From positions 496,001 to 560,000 of the forward strand of contig CP046864.1 of assembly GCA_039640495.1 (NCBI GenBank): 64,000 nucleotides of DNA. Reading direction: 5' to 3'. Within the stretch, counting starts at the first letter, position 1; each line of letters starts with the position of its first letter. The notes under the pieces were generated by a model. That model had not been told where the DNA came from, did not search any database, and saw nothing but the letters and a program-made list of their open reading frames with translations. Source of the stretch: Rhodobacteraceae bacterium IMCC1335. GTDB lineage: Bacteria > Pseudomonadota > Alphaproteobacteria > Rhodobacterales > Rhodobacteraceae. Positions 45,943-54,509 of the stretch are shown here, piece after piece. The position numbers and the translations under genes were made by a program.

Positions 45943-47955
45943 ATGGCAAAAGCCGCAGCCTTGTTCGCATGGGAGGATAAACATTTGACACAGACGTCAC
46001 AGGCGCTTCATGATCTGCGCTCTTTGCCCCATTTGTTGCGCAGAAATGCCAGCCGATTTCCTGATCGCCCTGCCTTGCGGGAGAAGGAATTGGGTATTTG
46101 GCAAACGTGGACGTGGGCGAAGGCAGAGCGCGAGATCACGAATATGGCATTGGGCTTGATCGAGCTTGGGGTCAAAGAGGGCGATTATGTTGCGGTGATC
46201 GGGCGCAATCGACCCTATATTTACGGATCGCTTGTGGCCGTTCAAATGGCGGGCGCTGTGCCCGTGCCGCTCTATCAAGACGCTGTGGCCGAAGAAATGT
46301 TGTATGTTTTAGAACATTGTGGCGCTCGGTTTGTGATTGCAGGCGATCAAGAGCAGGTTGATAAAGTTCTAGAGATTCAGGATGATTTAAAAGATTTTGA
46401 ACATCTGATTTATCTCGATGCGCGGGGCATGCGCAAATATGATCACAGCAGATTGCATGATTTAATGGCACTGCAGCAAAGTGGTCTGGCCGCGGCGGAC
46501 AGGTTGCAAAAAGAACTTGATGCGCGCGTTGAGGCGCAAACCTTTGAGAAAACATGCGTGATGCTTTATACATCTGGCACGACGGGTAAGCCCAAAGGGG
46601 TTGTGTTAAGCAACCGAAATATCATCATTTCGGCGAAGAATGCCTGCGAATTTGATGGGCTGAAGGAAACCGATAGTTTGCTGTCTTATTTGCCGATCGC
46701 ATGGGTGGGGGATTTCATTTTCTCGGTCGGGCAATCTTTTTATGCGGCTTTGTGCATAAATTGCCCCGAAAGCCAGGAAACGGTTTTGTCTGATTTGCGT
46801 GAAATCGGACCCAGCTATTATTTTGCGCCACCGCGGGTTTTTGAAAGCATGCTCACGTCGGTGGTGTTGCGGATGCAGGATGCAAGCCGCATTAAGCAAG
46901 GCCTTTACCGATATTTCATGGCGCATGCCAGCAAGGTGGGTCAGGATATTCTGGATGGCAACGCGGTTTCGGCCTTGGATCGATTGACCTATCTGATCGG
47001 TGATGCGGTAATTTACAGCCCGCTTAAAAACGCGCTTGGGCTTAGCCGGGTACGCGTTGGATATACTGCAGGCGAGGCTATCGGGCCCGAAATATTTGAT
47101 TTTTTCCGCTCTATGGGGATCAATCTGAAGCAGCTTTATGGGCAAACGGAAGCGTCGGTTTTTGTAACTGTGCAACCTGATGGGCAAGTTTATTCCGATA
47201 CGGTTGGGGTGCCAGCGCCGGACGTTGAAGTGAAAATCGCGGAGAGTGGAGAGGTATTCTATCGCTCGCCCGGGGCCTTTGTCGAATATTACAAAAGCCC
47301 TGAAAGCACGGCCGAAACGAAAGATCCCGAGGGTTGGGTGGCCACGGGCGATGCGGGCTTTTTTGATCCTGAAAATGGCCATCTTAGAATTATTGATCGT
47401 GCAAAAGACGTTGCTAAAATGACTGATGGGTCAATGTTCGCGCCGAAATATGTTGAAAATAAACTGAAATTTTACCCAAATATTTTGGAATGCGTGGTGT
47501 TTGGTGCGGGCCGAGATCGGTGCATGGCTTTCGTGAATATCGATCTGGCCGCTGTTGGCAATTGGGCCGAGCGCAATAATATTGCCTATTCAAGCTATCA
47601 GGAATTGGCGGGCCATCCAGAGGTGCTGCGCGTTATCCAGGGCCATATCGAAGAGGTGAATGTTAAAATTGCGCAGGATGCGATGTTGTCGAGCTGCCAA
47701 GTACATCGGTTTTTGGTGCTTCATAAAGAGCTGGATGCGGATGATGGGGAAATGACCCGCACGCGCAAAGTGCGCCGCAGGGTGATTTCAGAAAAATTCT
47801 CGGATCTGGTCGAGGCGCTGTATAGCGGCGCTCAGAATGTCTTTACCGAAACAGAGGTCACCTATGAAGACGGACGAAAAGGTAAAATTTCGGCCACTCT
47901 GGAAATTCGAGATGTCAAAACCGTAGCGGTCTCGGGCCGCATCGCAGCAGAATAA
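45943..47955 (+). CDS. FadD-like AMP-dependent acyl-CoA ligase
   Basis: A 670-residue adenylate-forming ligase. It has the P-loop MLYTSGTTGKPKGVVLSN, the SLLSYLPIAWVGDFIF core, YGQTEASVF, and the A8-type GWVATGDAGFF with RAKDVAKMTDGS. It activates a carboxylic acid via an acyl-AMP to the CoA thioester. It is the first gene of the unit that continues with livG, livH, livM, a binding protein and livF, and its divergent partner is the sensor kinase. Together these suggest that the imported acid is trapped as CoA thioester. The chain length or aromatic nature of the substrate is unknown. Confidence 0.92.
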   Translation: MAKAAALFAWEDKHLTQTSQALHDLRSLPHLLRRNASRFPDRPALREKELGIWQTWTWAKAEREITNMALGLIELGVKEGDYVAVIGRNRPYIYGSLVAVQMAGAVPVPLYQDAVAEEMLYVLEHCGARFVIAGDQEQVDKVLEIQDDLKDFEHLIYLDARGMRKYDHSRLHDLMALQQSGLAAADRLQKELDARVEAQTFEKTCVMLYTSGTTGKPKGVVLSNRNIIISAKNACEFDGLKETDSLLSYLPIAWVGDFIFSVGQSFYAALCINCPESQETVLSDLREIGPSYYFAPPRVFESMLTSVVLRMQDASRIKQGLYRYFMAHASKVGQDILDGNAVSALDRLTYLIGDAVIYSPLKNALGLSRVRVGYTAGEAIGPEIFDFFRSMGINLKQLYGQTEASVFVTVQPDGQVYSDTVGVPAPDVEVKIAESGEVFYRSPGAFVEYYKSPESTAETKDPEGWVATGDAGFFDPENGHLRIIDRAKDVAKMTDGSMFAPKYVENKLKFYPNILECVVFGAGRDRCMAFVNIDLAAVGNWAERNNIAYSSYQELAGHPEVLRVIQGHIEEVNVKIAQDAMLSSCQVHRFLVLHKELDADDGEMTRTRKVRRRVISEKFSDLVEALYSGAQNVFTETEVTYEDGRKGKISATLEIRDVKTVAVSGRIAAE

Positions 47956-47966
47956 GGCGGGCAGAG

Positions 47967-48785
47967 GTGTTGGATAGTCAGGTAACGCAAACCACGGCTG
48001 ATGGGCGTAAAATCGGCGGTGTCATGATGGAAATGAAAAATATCACCCTGCGCTTTGGAGGCGTGGTGGCGATCAAGGATATTTCCTTTGATATTCTTGA
48101 AGGCGAGATCCGCGCCATTATAGGGCCCAACGGCGCCGGCAAATCATCAATGCTTAACGTGATTTCTGGATTTTACCATCCCCAGGATGGGGAAGTGTGG
48201 TTTCATGGAGAAAAACGCCCTGCGGTGAAGCCTTATGAAGTGGCCCGGCAGGGCATCGCGCGCACCTTTCAAAACATTGCGTTGTTCGAAGGTATGACGG
48301 TGCTGGACAATGTGATGACGGGCCGGTTGACGCAGATGAAATCGGGGGTGTTTCAACAGGCGCTCTGGTGGGGCGCCGCCGAGCGCGAAGAGCTGGAAAA
48401 TCGAGAGATATGCGAAAAGGTGATTGATTTCTTGGAAATTCAATCGATCCGCAAAACCCCCGTGGCGCGTTTGCCTTATGGTTTGAAAAAGCGCGTAGAG
48501 CTGGCCCGTGCGCTGGCCTCTGAGCCAAAGCTGCTGCTGCTTGACGAGCCGATGGCCGGCATGAATGTAGAAGAAAAAGAAGATATGTCGCGCTTTATTC
48601 TGGATGTGAATGATGAATTTGGCACCACGATTGCGCTTATTGAACATGATATGGGCGTGGTGATGGATTTATCTGATCGCGTTGTCGTGATGGATTATGG
48701 GCGCAAAATTGGCGATGGCACACCGGATGAGGTGCGCAACAATCAAGATGTAATTGATGCGTATTTAGGGGTGAGCCATGATTGA
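47967..48785 (+). CDS. Branched-chain amino acid-type ABC ATPase (LivG-like)
   Basis: A 272-residue ATPase. Walker A IGPNGAGKSS, signature LPYGLKKRVELARAL, Walker B LLLLDEPMAGMN with the H-loop LIEHDMGVVM are present. The frame begins GTG at 47967 (alternative ATG 48024 reaching MMEMKNITLRFGG). It partners LivF-type 52334-53158 with the two permeases between. Though called Liv for the fold, the nearby CoA ligases suggest an organic acid substrate. Confidence 0.93.
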   Translation: MLDSQVTQTTADGRKIGGVMMEMKNITLRFGGVVAIKDISFDILEGEIRAIIGPNGAGKSSMLNVISGFYHPQDGEVWFHGEKRPAVKPYEVARQGIARTFQNIALFEGMTVLDNVMTGRLTQMKSGVFQQALWWGAAEREELENREICEKVIDFLEIQSIRKTPVARLPYGLKKRVELARALASEPKLLLLDEPMAGMNVEEKEDMSRFILDVNDEFGTTIALIEHDMGVVMDLSDRVVVMDYGRKIGDGTPDEVRNNQDVIDAYLGVSHD

Positions 48786-48851
48786 GACCGACGCGCGATC
48801 GGATGCGATGAAACCGATGCGTAAATCTGCAAAGTCTGAAAGGACAATCTG

Positions 48852-49838
48852 ATGCCAGAACAGCTGATTTTTGGAATGGAAGTGTTTTTGAACGGCCTGA
48901 TGGCGGGCGTTCTTTATGCTTTGGTGGCGCTGGGGTTTGTGTTGATTTACAAAGCATCGGGCATTTTCAACTACGCTCAGGGCGTTATGGCGCTGTTTTC
49001 AGCCATGACCTTGGTGGGCATGATGAACGGGCAAGTGCCCTTCAGCCATTTGATCAACGCTGTGTTTGGCACCGATATCCATCATTTCGGTTGGCATTTA
49101 CCCGCGCTTATCGGAATTTTGCTGACCATGGCGATTATGGTCTTGCTCGCCTGGCTTGTTCAAAAAATCATTTTCAAACATTTGGTCAATCAGGAACCGA
49201 TTATCTTATTCATGGCAACGATTGGTCTGGCCTATTTCATGGAAGGTTTCGGCGACCTGATGTGGGGGGGAGAGATTAAAAAGCTAGATGTTGGCATTCC
49301 CCAAGGGATCAATCTTTGGATAGATGAAGCGACGTATAATATATTTGATTACGGCTTTTTCATCGACAATCTGGATATTTTTGCAACCATCGTTGCCGCT
49401 ATTCTGGTTTTGGCATTGGTCGCCTTCTCTCAATATACAAAACAGGGCCGCGCGATGCGCGCCGTGGCCGATGATCACCAGGCGGCCTTGTCGGTTGGAG
49501 TGTCTTTGAATTTTATCTGGGTAATGGTCTGGTCGCTGGCTGGATTTGTGGCTCTGGTTGCCGGAATTATGTGGGGCACAAAATCCGGGGTTCAATTCTC
49601 GCTTTCTTTGATCGCGTTGAAAGCCTTGCCGGTGTTAATGCTGGGGGGGTTCACGTCAATCCCGGGGGCGATCGTGGGCGGTTTGATCATCGGTGTGGGC
49701 GAGAAAATGTTTGAGTTTCTGGTTGGCCCGTTGATCGGGGGAGCAACCGAAAATTGGTTTGCCTATGTTTTGGCCCTGTTGTTTCTCGTCTTTCGACCCC
49801 AAGGCCTATTTGGCGAAAAAATTATCGAAAGGGTTTAA
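48852..49838 (+). CDS. LivH-type ABC permease
   Basis: A 328-residue inner-membrane permease of the branched-chain amino acid transporter type. It has about eight hydrophobic segments and the LivH hallmarks NGLMAGVLYALVALGFVLIY and IFNYAQGVMALF. The LivH/LivM permease loop shows as GRAMRAVADDHQAALSVGV. ATG at 48852 follows GAAAGGACAATCTG. The LivM-type permease follows after 3 bases. Confidence 0.94.
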   Translation: MPEQLIFGMEVFLNGLMAGVLYALVALGFVLIYKASGIFNYAQGVMALFSAMTLVGMMNGQVPFSHLINAVFGTDIHHFGWHLPALIGILLTMAIMVLLAWLVQKIIFKHLVNQEPIILFMATIGLAYFMEGFGDLMWGGEIKKLDVGIPQGINLWIDEATYNIFDYGFFIDNLDIFATIVAAILVLALVAFSQYTKQGRAMRAVADDHQAALSVGVSLNFIWVMVWSLAGFVALVAGIMWGTKSGVQFSLSLIALKALPVLMLGGFTSIPGAIVGGLIIGVGEKMFEFLVGPLIGGATENWFAYVLALLFLVFRPQGLFGEKIIERV

Positions 49839-49841
49839 ATC

Positions 49842-50918
49842 ATGCTGTATCGCGAAGCCGGTGATTTCAAAACCACCTATAAAGAAGACAACCAAACCTT
49901 TCCGATCAAATTTGACCGTTACCGCTATTATTTCGTTTTGATCGTGGCCTTTTTGATCATCCCGTTTTGGATTAATGACTATTGGGCGAATGCAATTTTC
50001 CTACCCTTCCTGATCTATTCGATTGCCGCGATTGGGTTGAATATTTTGGTGGGGTATTGTGGGCAGGTTTCGCTGGGTACTGGCGGTTTCATGGCGGTGG
50101 GCGCCTATGCGGTGTATAAATTAATGACGGCTTTTCCAGATGTGAGTATTATGATCCACGTCGTGCTGGCAGGTGCGATCACCGCTTGTGTGGGTGTGTT
50201 ATTTGGGCTGCCCTCGCTGCGGATCAAAGGCTTTTACCTTGCCGTCGCAACATTGGCGGCGCAATTTTTCCTCGTCTGGATATTTAACCGGGTTCCTTGG
50301 TTTTATAATTATTCAGCCTCAGGGCAGATCAATGCGCCCGAGCGCACATTTTTTGGCGTACCCGTCACCGGGGCCAATGCCGATAGCTGGGCGACCTATC
50401 TCTTTTGCTTAATCATCTTAACCGTCTGTGGCATTGTCGCCCGCAATTTGACGCGAGGCTCGATCGGTCGAAAATGGATGGCGATCCGGGATATGGATAT
50501 TGCGGCCGAGATCATTGGAGTGAACCCGCTCAGCGCAAAACTTTCGGCTTTTGCGGTTAGTTCTTTCTTCATTGGCATATCCGGGGCGTTGTTTTTTGGG
50601 GTGTATCTGGGGGCTGTTGAAGTGGGCGAAGCCTTTGGGATCAATAAATCCTTTTTGGTGCTGTTCATGATCATTATTGGCGGGCTTGGATCAATTTTTG
50701 GCAGCTTTGCAGGCGCTGCATTTCTCGTACTTTTGCCGGTCTTATTGAAAAATCTGTTTGTAGCCGGTTTGGGCTGGCAACCAGATCTCGCCACGCATCT
50801 TGAGTTTATGATCGTCGGTGGCTTGATCATTTTGTTCTTGGTGGTTGAGCCGCATGGCATCGCTCAATTATGGCGGCTTGCAAAAGAAAAACTGAGACTT
50901 TGGCCGTTTCCGTATTGA
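49842..50918 (+). CDS. LivM-type ABC permease
   Basis: A 358-residue permease with about nine hydrophobic segments after a cytoplasmic N-terminal tail of 35 residues. LNILVGYCGQVSLGTGGFM and the GLPSLRIKGFYLAVATLAAQ core are typical of LivM. It pairs with the LivH-type protein to form the channel. ATG at 49842 is separated from the LivH-type stop by 3 bases. Confidence 0.94.
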   Translation: MLYREAGDFKTTYKEDNQTFPIKFDRYRYYFVLIVAFLIIPFWINDYWANAIFLPFLIYSIAAIGLNILVGYCGQVSLGTGGFMAVGAYAVYKLMTAFPDVSIMIHVVLAGAITACVGVLFGLPSLRIKGFYLAVATLAAQFFLVWIFNRVPWFYNYSASGQINAPERTFFGVPVTGANADSWATYLFCLIILTVCGIVARNLTRGSIGRKWMAIRDMDIAAEIIGVNPLSAKLSAFAVSSFFIGISGALFFGVYLGAVEVGEAFGINKSFLVLFMIIIGGLGSIFGSFAGAAFLVLLPVLLKNLFVAGLGWQPDLATHLEFMIVGGLIILFLVVEPHGIAQLWRLAKEKLRLWPFPY

Positions 50919-50994
50919 GCGTTCAAAGGAGAAATTACCATTGAGGCTCTCGCCTCTAAAAGACCAACGTCGGATAAAAATGGGAGGAAAACCG

Positions 50995-52278
50995 ATGAAA
51001 TTTAAACTTCTAGCTGCTGCAGCAAGCAGTATAGCTATGGCAACCCCGGTCCTTGCAGATTTGGTTTTGCCGTGGATGTCATATCGTACTGGACCCTACG
51101 CGGTTGCCGGTATTCCATTGGCGGATGGATATGCTGATTACCTAACGCTGCTGAATGAGCGCGATGGTGGTATTGGCGGTGTTCCGGTTCGTTTGCTGGA
51201 ATGCGAAACCGGATATAACACCGAAAAAGGTGTGGAATGTTATGAATCAACCAAAGCGGAAGGCTCTTTGGTGTATCATCCCTTAAGCACCGGTATTACG
51301 TATCAGCTGATCCCCAAAGTAACAGCGGATGGTATCGCGCTGCACAGCATGGGGTACGGGCGGACATCTGCCGCAAACGGGAAGATATTTTCCAATATTT
51401 TCAATTATCCAGCAAATTACTGGACGGCGGCATCAGCTGGGGTGAATTATCTGCTGAATGAAAATTCTGGTAGCCTTGACGGCAAGCATATCGCGTTGCT
51501 GTATCACAACTCAGCCTACGGCAAAGAGCCTATTCGTACGCTGGAAGAGCTTTCTAAAAAGCATAAGTTCGAGCTGACATTGATCCCGGTTGATCACCCT
51601 GGCCAAGAACAAAAGTCACAATGGTTGCAGATCCGCCGTGAACGCCCTGATTATGTGATCATGTGGGGCTTTGGCGTGATGAACCAAGTTGCCATTCAAG
51701 AAGCGGCAAATGTGCGCTTCCCGATGGAAAACTTCATCGGAAACTGGTGGGCTGGCGCAGAACATGATGTGATCCCAGCAGGGGATGTTGCAGATGGCTA
51801 TAAGTCATTGGTGATGAATGACACAGGCCGCGATTTTGACATCTATGCGGATATCCAAAAATACGTTGTTGATGCCGGAAAGGCAGCAGGAGCGGGGGAT
51901 AATCTGGGCACCGTGATGTATAATCGGTCGCTTTACATGGCGTTTTTGACCCATATGGCGATTGTGAAAGCGCAGGAAATCACTGGAACGGCAGATATTT
52001 CTCAGGCTGATATGATCAAAGGCATGGAAGCGTTGGACATCACCGACGCGCTGATGGCGGAGCATGGATTGGCCAATGTTGGTCCGGCCTTCTCTGTATC
52101 ATGCGAAAACCATGGTGGGCCCGGCCTTGGCGCTGTGTCGCAATGGGATGCAAGCGCAGGAAAATGGAAGCTGATTTCTGGCTATCTTGAGGCGGATATG
52201 GGTTTGATCAACCCGCTAATCCAAGCGGATTCACAAGCCTTCGCCAAAGAAAATAACATCTCCGAAAGATGTAACTAA
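50995..52278 (+). CDS. Periplasmic binding protein of the Liv-type transporter
   Basis: A 427-residue exported binding protein of the type I fold (Peripla_BP family). The signal peptide covers FKLLAAAASSIAMATPVLA, with mature start DLVLPWMSY. ATG at 50995 is preceded by GGGAGGAAAACCG. Later segments LLYHNSAYGKEP and YVIMWGFGVMNQVA are usual in this class. The sequence is of the branch that co-occurs with FadD-like ligase genes rather than with known leucine-binding proteins. An 11-bp hairpin follows in the gap to livF, perhaps to raise its level over the ATPase. Confidence 0.92.
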   Translation: MKFKLLAAAASSIAMATPVLADLVLPWMSYRTGPYAVAGIPLADGYADYLTLLNERDGGIGGVPVRLLECETGYNTEKGVECYESTKAEGSLVYHPLSTGITYQLIPKVTADGIALHSMGYGRTSAANGKIFSNIFNYPANYWTAASAGVNYLLNENSGSLDGKHIALLYHNSAYGKEPIRTLEELSKKHKFELTLIPVDHPGQEQKSQWLQIRRERPDYVIMWGFGVMNQVAIQEAANVRFPMENFIGNWWAGAEHDVIPAGDVADGYKSLVMNDTGRDFDIYADIQKYVVDAGKAAGAGDNLGTVMYNRSLYMAFLTHMAIVKAQEITGTADISQADMIKGMEALDITDALMAEHGLANVGPAFSVSCENHGGPGLGAVSQWDASAGKWKLISGYLEADMGLINPLIQADSQAFAKENNISERCN

Positions 52279-52285
52279 ACCAGTT

Positions 52286-52312
52286 GAACGGCTGCAGGTA
52301 TTGCAGCCGTTC
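52286..52312 (+). promoter_or_regulatory. Perfect 11-bp hairpin after the binding-protein gene
   Basis: GAACGGCTGCA (52286-52296) and TGCAGCCGTTC (52302-52312) pair perfectly around GGTAT, in the 55-base gap before livF. A weak T-run follows (TCATTCTTTAC). A partial terminator or mRNA 3' stabiliser is the usual reading in this position. Confidence 0.75.
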
Positions 52313-52333
52313 ATTCTTTACAAAGGTGACACA

Positions 52334-53158
52334 ATGGTTGTTGAAACTGAAAAGTCAGAAGTGCTTTTGGACGTGAACAATATAGAGGTGATCTATAATC
52401 ACGTAATTTTGGTTCTGAAAGGTGTGTCGCTTGCCGTTCCAAAAGGTGGGATCGTGGCGTTGCTTGGCGGAAATGGAGCCGGCAAAACCACCACTTTGAA
52501 AGCGATTTCAAATCTTTTAAATTCTGAGCGCGGCGAAGTGACAAAAGGCTTTGTCAGCTATCGCGGGGCTGAAATTCACGGCGCAGATCCGGCGGATATG
52601 GTTAAGCGTGGCGTGATTCAAGTGATGGAAGGGCGGCATTGTTTTGAGCATTTGACCGTCGAAGAAAATCTGTTGACTGGCGCTTATACGCGCAGCGATA
52701 GCAAAGCCGATATCCAAGCCGATTTGGATATGGTCTATACGTATTTCCCGCGTTTGAAAGAGCGCCGCAAATCCCAAGCTGGATATACCTCTGGTGGCGA
52801 ACAACAGATGTGTGCAATTGGCCGTGCTTTGATGTCGCAACCTGAAACCGTGTTGCTGGATGAGCCGTCTATGGGGTTGGCGCCGCAATTGGTGGAAGAG
52901 ATTTTTCAAATTGTGCGCAATTTAAATGAAAAGGAAGGGGTGACCTTCCTTCTTGCTGAGCAGAATACCAATGTAGCACTGCGCTATGCGCATTATGGGT
53001 ATATTTTAGAATCTGGCCGTGTGGTCATGGATGGACCTGCTGCGGAATTGCGCGAAAACCCTGATGTAAAAGAATTTTATCTGGGCATGTCGGATGAAGG
53101 CCGCAAATCCTTCCGCAATGTGCGCAGCTATCGGCGGCGCAAGCGTTGGCTAAACTAA
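52334..53158 (+). CDS. Branched-chain amino acid-type ABC ATPase (LivF-like)
   Basis: A 274-residue ATPase with Walker A LGGNGAGKTT, signature TSGGEQQMCAIGRAL, Walker B VLLDEPSMGLAPQ and H-loop region LLAEQNTNVALR. Compared with classic LivF it is about 30 residues longer, mostly a basic C-terminal tail (RKSFRNVRSYRRRKRWLN). ATG at 52334 is chosen for its ribosome site AAAGGTG and N-terminal DVNNIEVIYN. It follows the binding-protein gene and is followed by the PaaK-like ligase gene. Confidence 0.93.
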   Translation: MVVETEKSEVLLDVNNIEVIYNHVILVLKGVSLAVPKGGIVALLGGNGAGKTTTLKAISNLLNSERGEVTKGFVSYRGAEIHGADPADMVKRGVIQVMEGRHCFEHLTVEENLLTGAYTRSDSKADIQADLDMVYTYFPRLKERRKSQAGYTSGGEQQMCAIGRALMSQPETVLLDEPSMGLAPQLVEEIFQIVRNLNEKEGVTFLLAEQNTNVALRYAHYGYILESGRVVMDGPAAELRENPDVKEFYLGMSDEGRKSFRNVRSYRRRKRWLN

Positions 53159-53266
53159 CCCCAATTTTAAGGGGCAATTGTAGGGCCGCCAGCCAATGTG
53201 CGGTTTGGTAAAATTTATCATGATTGGGCCTGCCGAAAAGCGCAGGCCGGGATCTGGAGTGTAAAG

Positions 53267-54484
53267 ATGCGCTATTTCGACGGCCTTGAAACCCAAACAT
53301 CAGAGCAACGTGCCGCCTATATTGCGGAGGCTTTGCCCGCACAAATAGCCCATGCCAAGCAATTGCCGGGCTACGCGGATCGGTTCAAGCGGGTGACGGC
53401 CAGCGAAATTACGGATCTGCACGCATTGGCAAGCCTACCAATTTTGCGAAAATCAGAATTAAGCAAAGCGCAAAAGCCGGGAAATATTTTAGGCGGATTT
53501 GTCCAAAAACCCCTCTTCGAATTCAGCCATATATTCCAATCCCCGGGCCCCCTTTATGAACCGGGCGGCACCGGGCATGATTGGTGGCGCATGGGCCGGT
53601 TTTTACACGCGGCAGGCATTGGGCGGGGGGATATCGTTCAGAACTGTTTTGGCTATCATTTAACCCCTGCTGGAATGATTTTTGAAAATGGCGCACGGGC
53701 GGTCGGTGCTGCGGTTTTACCTGCGGGCGTCGGGCAGACCGATCTGCAGGTGCGCGCTGCGGTCGATATTGGCACAACCGCCTATGCGGGCACTCCGGAT
53801 TATTTAAAGATTATTTTGGATAAAGCCGATGAGATGGGGGAAAGCTTATCAATCCGCAAAGCGGTTGTGGGTGGCGGAGCGTTATTCCCCGCGCTGCGGC
53901 AGGAATATACCGATCGCGGTATTGCCTGTTTGCAATGTTATGCAACGGCGGATCTTGGCAACATCGCGTATGAATCACCCGCCCAAGAGGGTATGATCGT
54001 TGATGAAGGTGTGCTGGTGGAAATCGTGACGCCCGGGACTGGCACGCCAGTCGCGGATGGCGAGGTGGGAGAAGTTGTGGCTACGGTCCTGAACCCTGAT
54101 TATCCCCTTATTCGTTTTGCAACGGGTGATCTTAGCGCCGTATTGCCCGGTAAATCACCCTGCGGGCGCAGCAATCTGCGGATAAAGGGCTGGATGGGCC
54201 GCGCCGATCAAACCACCAAAATAAAGGGCATGTTCGTGCGCCCCGAACAAGTGGCGGCATTGGTGGCCTCGCATCATGCTTTGGATCGTGCGCGCATCAT
54301 TGCCCGGCGAAACGGTGCTATGGATGAAATGATAGTGCAGCTGGAAACCACCCTATCCGCGGCCTCTGATTTTGACGGTTTGGTGAAAAGTCACCTTAAG
54401 CTGACGGGCAATGTTGAGCTTGTGGCCCCCGGCAGCTTACCGCGCGACGGTTTGGTGATCGAAGACCAACGCGTATACGAGTAG
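53267..54484 (+). CDS. PaaK-like adenylate-forming protein (phenylacetate-CoA ligase family)
   Basis: A 405-residue member of the phenylacetate-CoA ligase group. The fold is recognised from the N-terminal LPAQIAHAKQLPGYADRF with LPILRKSEL, the central CYATADLGNIAYESP, and the C-terminal VRPEQVAALVASHHALDRA domain. The nucleotide loop, usually SSGTTG, is altered here to YEPGGTGHDW, so ATP use is uncertain. ATG at 53267 is supported by the CTGGAGTG ribosome site. It is last in the FadD-Liv unit and could act on an aromatic or short-chain acid, or assist the first ligase. Confidence 0.85.
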   Translation: MRYFDGLETQTSEQRAAYIAEALPAQIAHAKQLPGYADRFKRVTASEITDLHALASLPILRKSELSKAQKPGNILGGFVQKPLFEFSHIFQSPGPLYEPGGTGHDWWRMGRFLHAAGIGRGDIVQNCFGYHLTPAGMIFENGARAVGAAVLPAGVGQTDLQVRAAVDIGTTAYAGTPDYLKIILDKADEMGESLSIRKAVVGGGALFPALRQEYTDRGIACLQCYATADLGNIAYESPAQEGMIVDEGVLVEIVTPGTGTPVADGEVGEVVATVLNPDYPLIRFATGDLSAVLPGKSPCGRSNLRIKGWMGRADQTTKIKGMFVRPEQVAALVASHHALDRARIIARRNGAMDEMIVQLETTLSAASDFDGLVKSHLKLTGNVELVAPGSLPRDGLVIEDQRVYE

Positions 54485-54509
54485 CGATGTCGGCGCGCGC
54501 CTGCACGCG

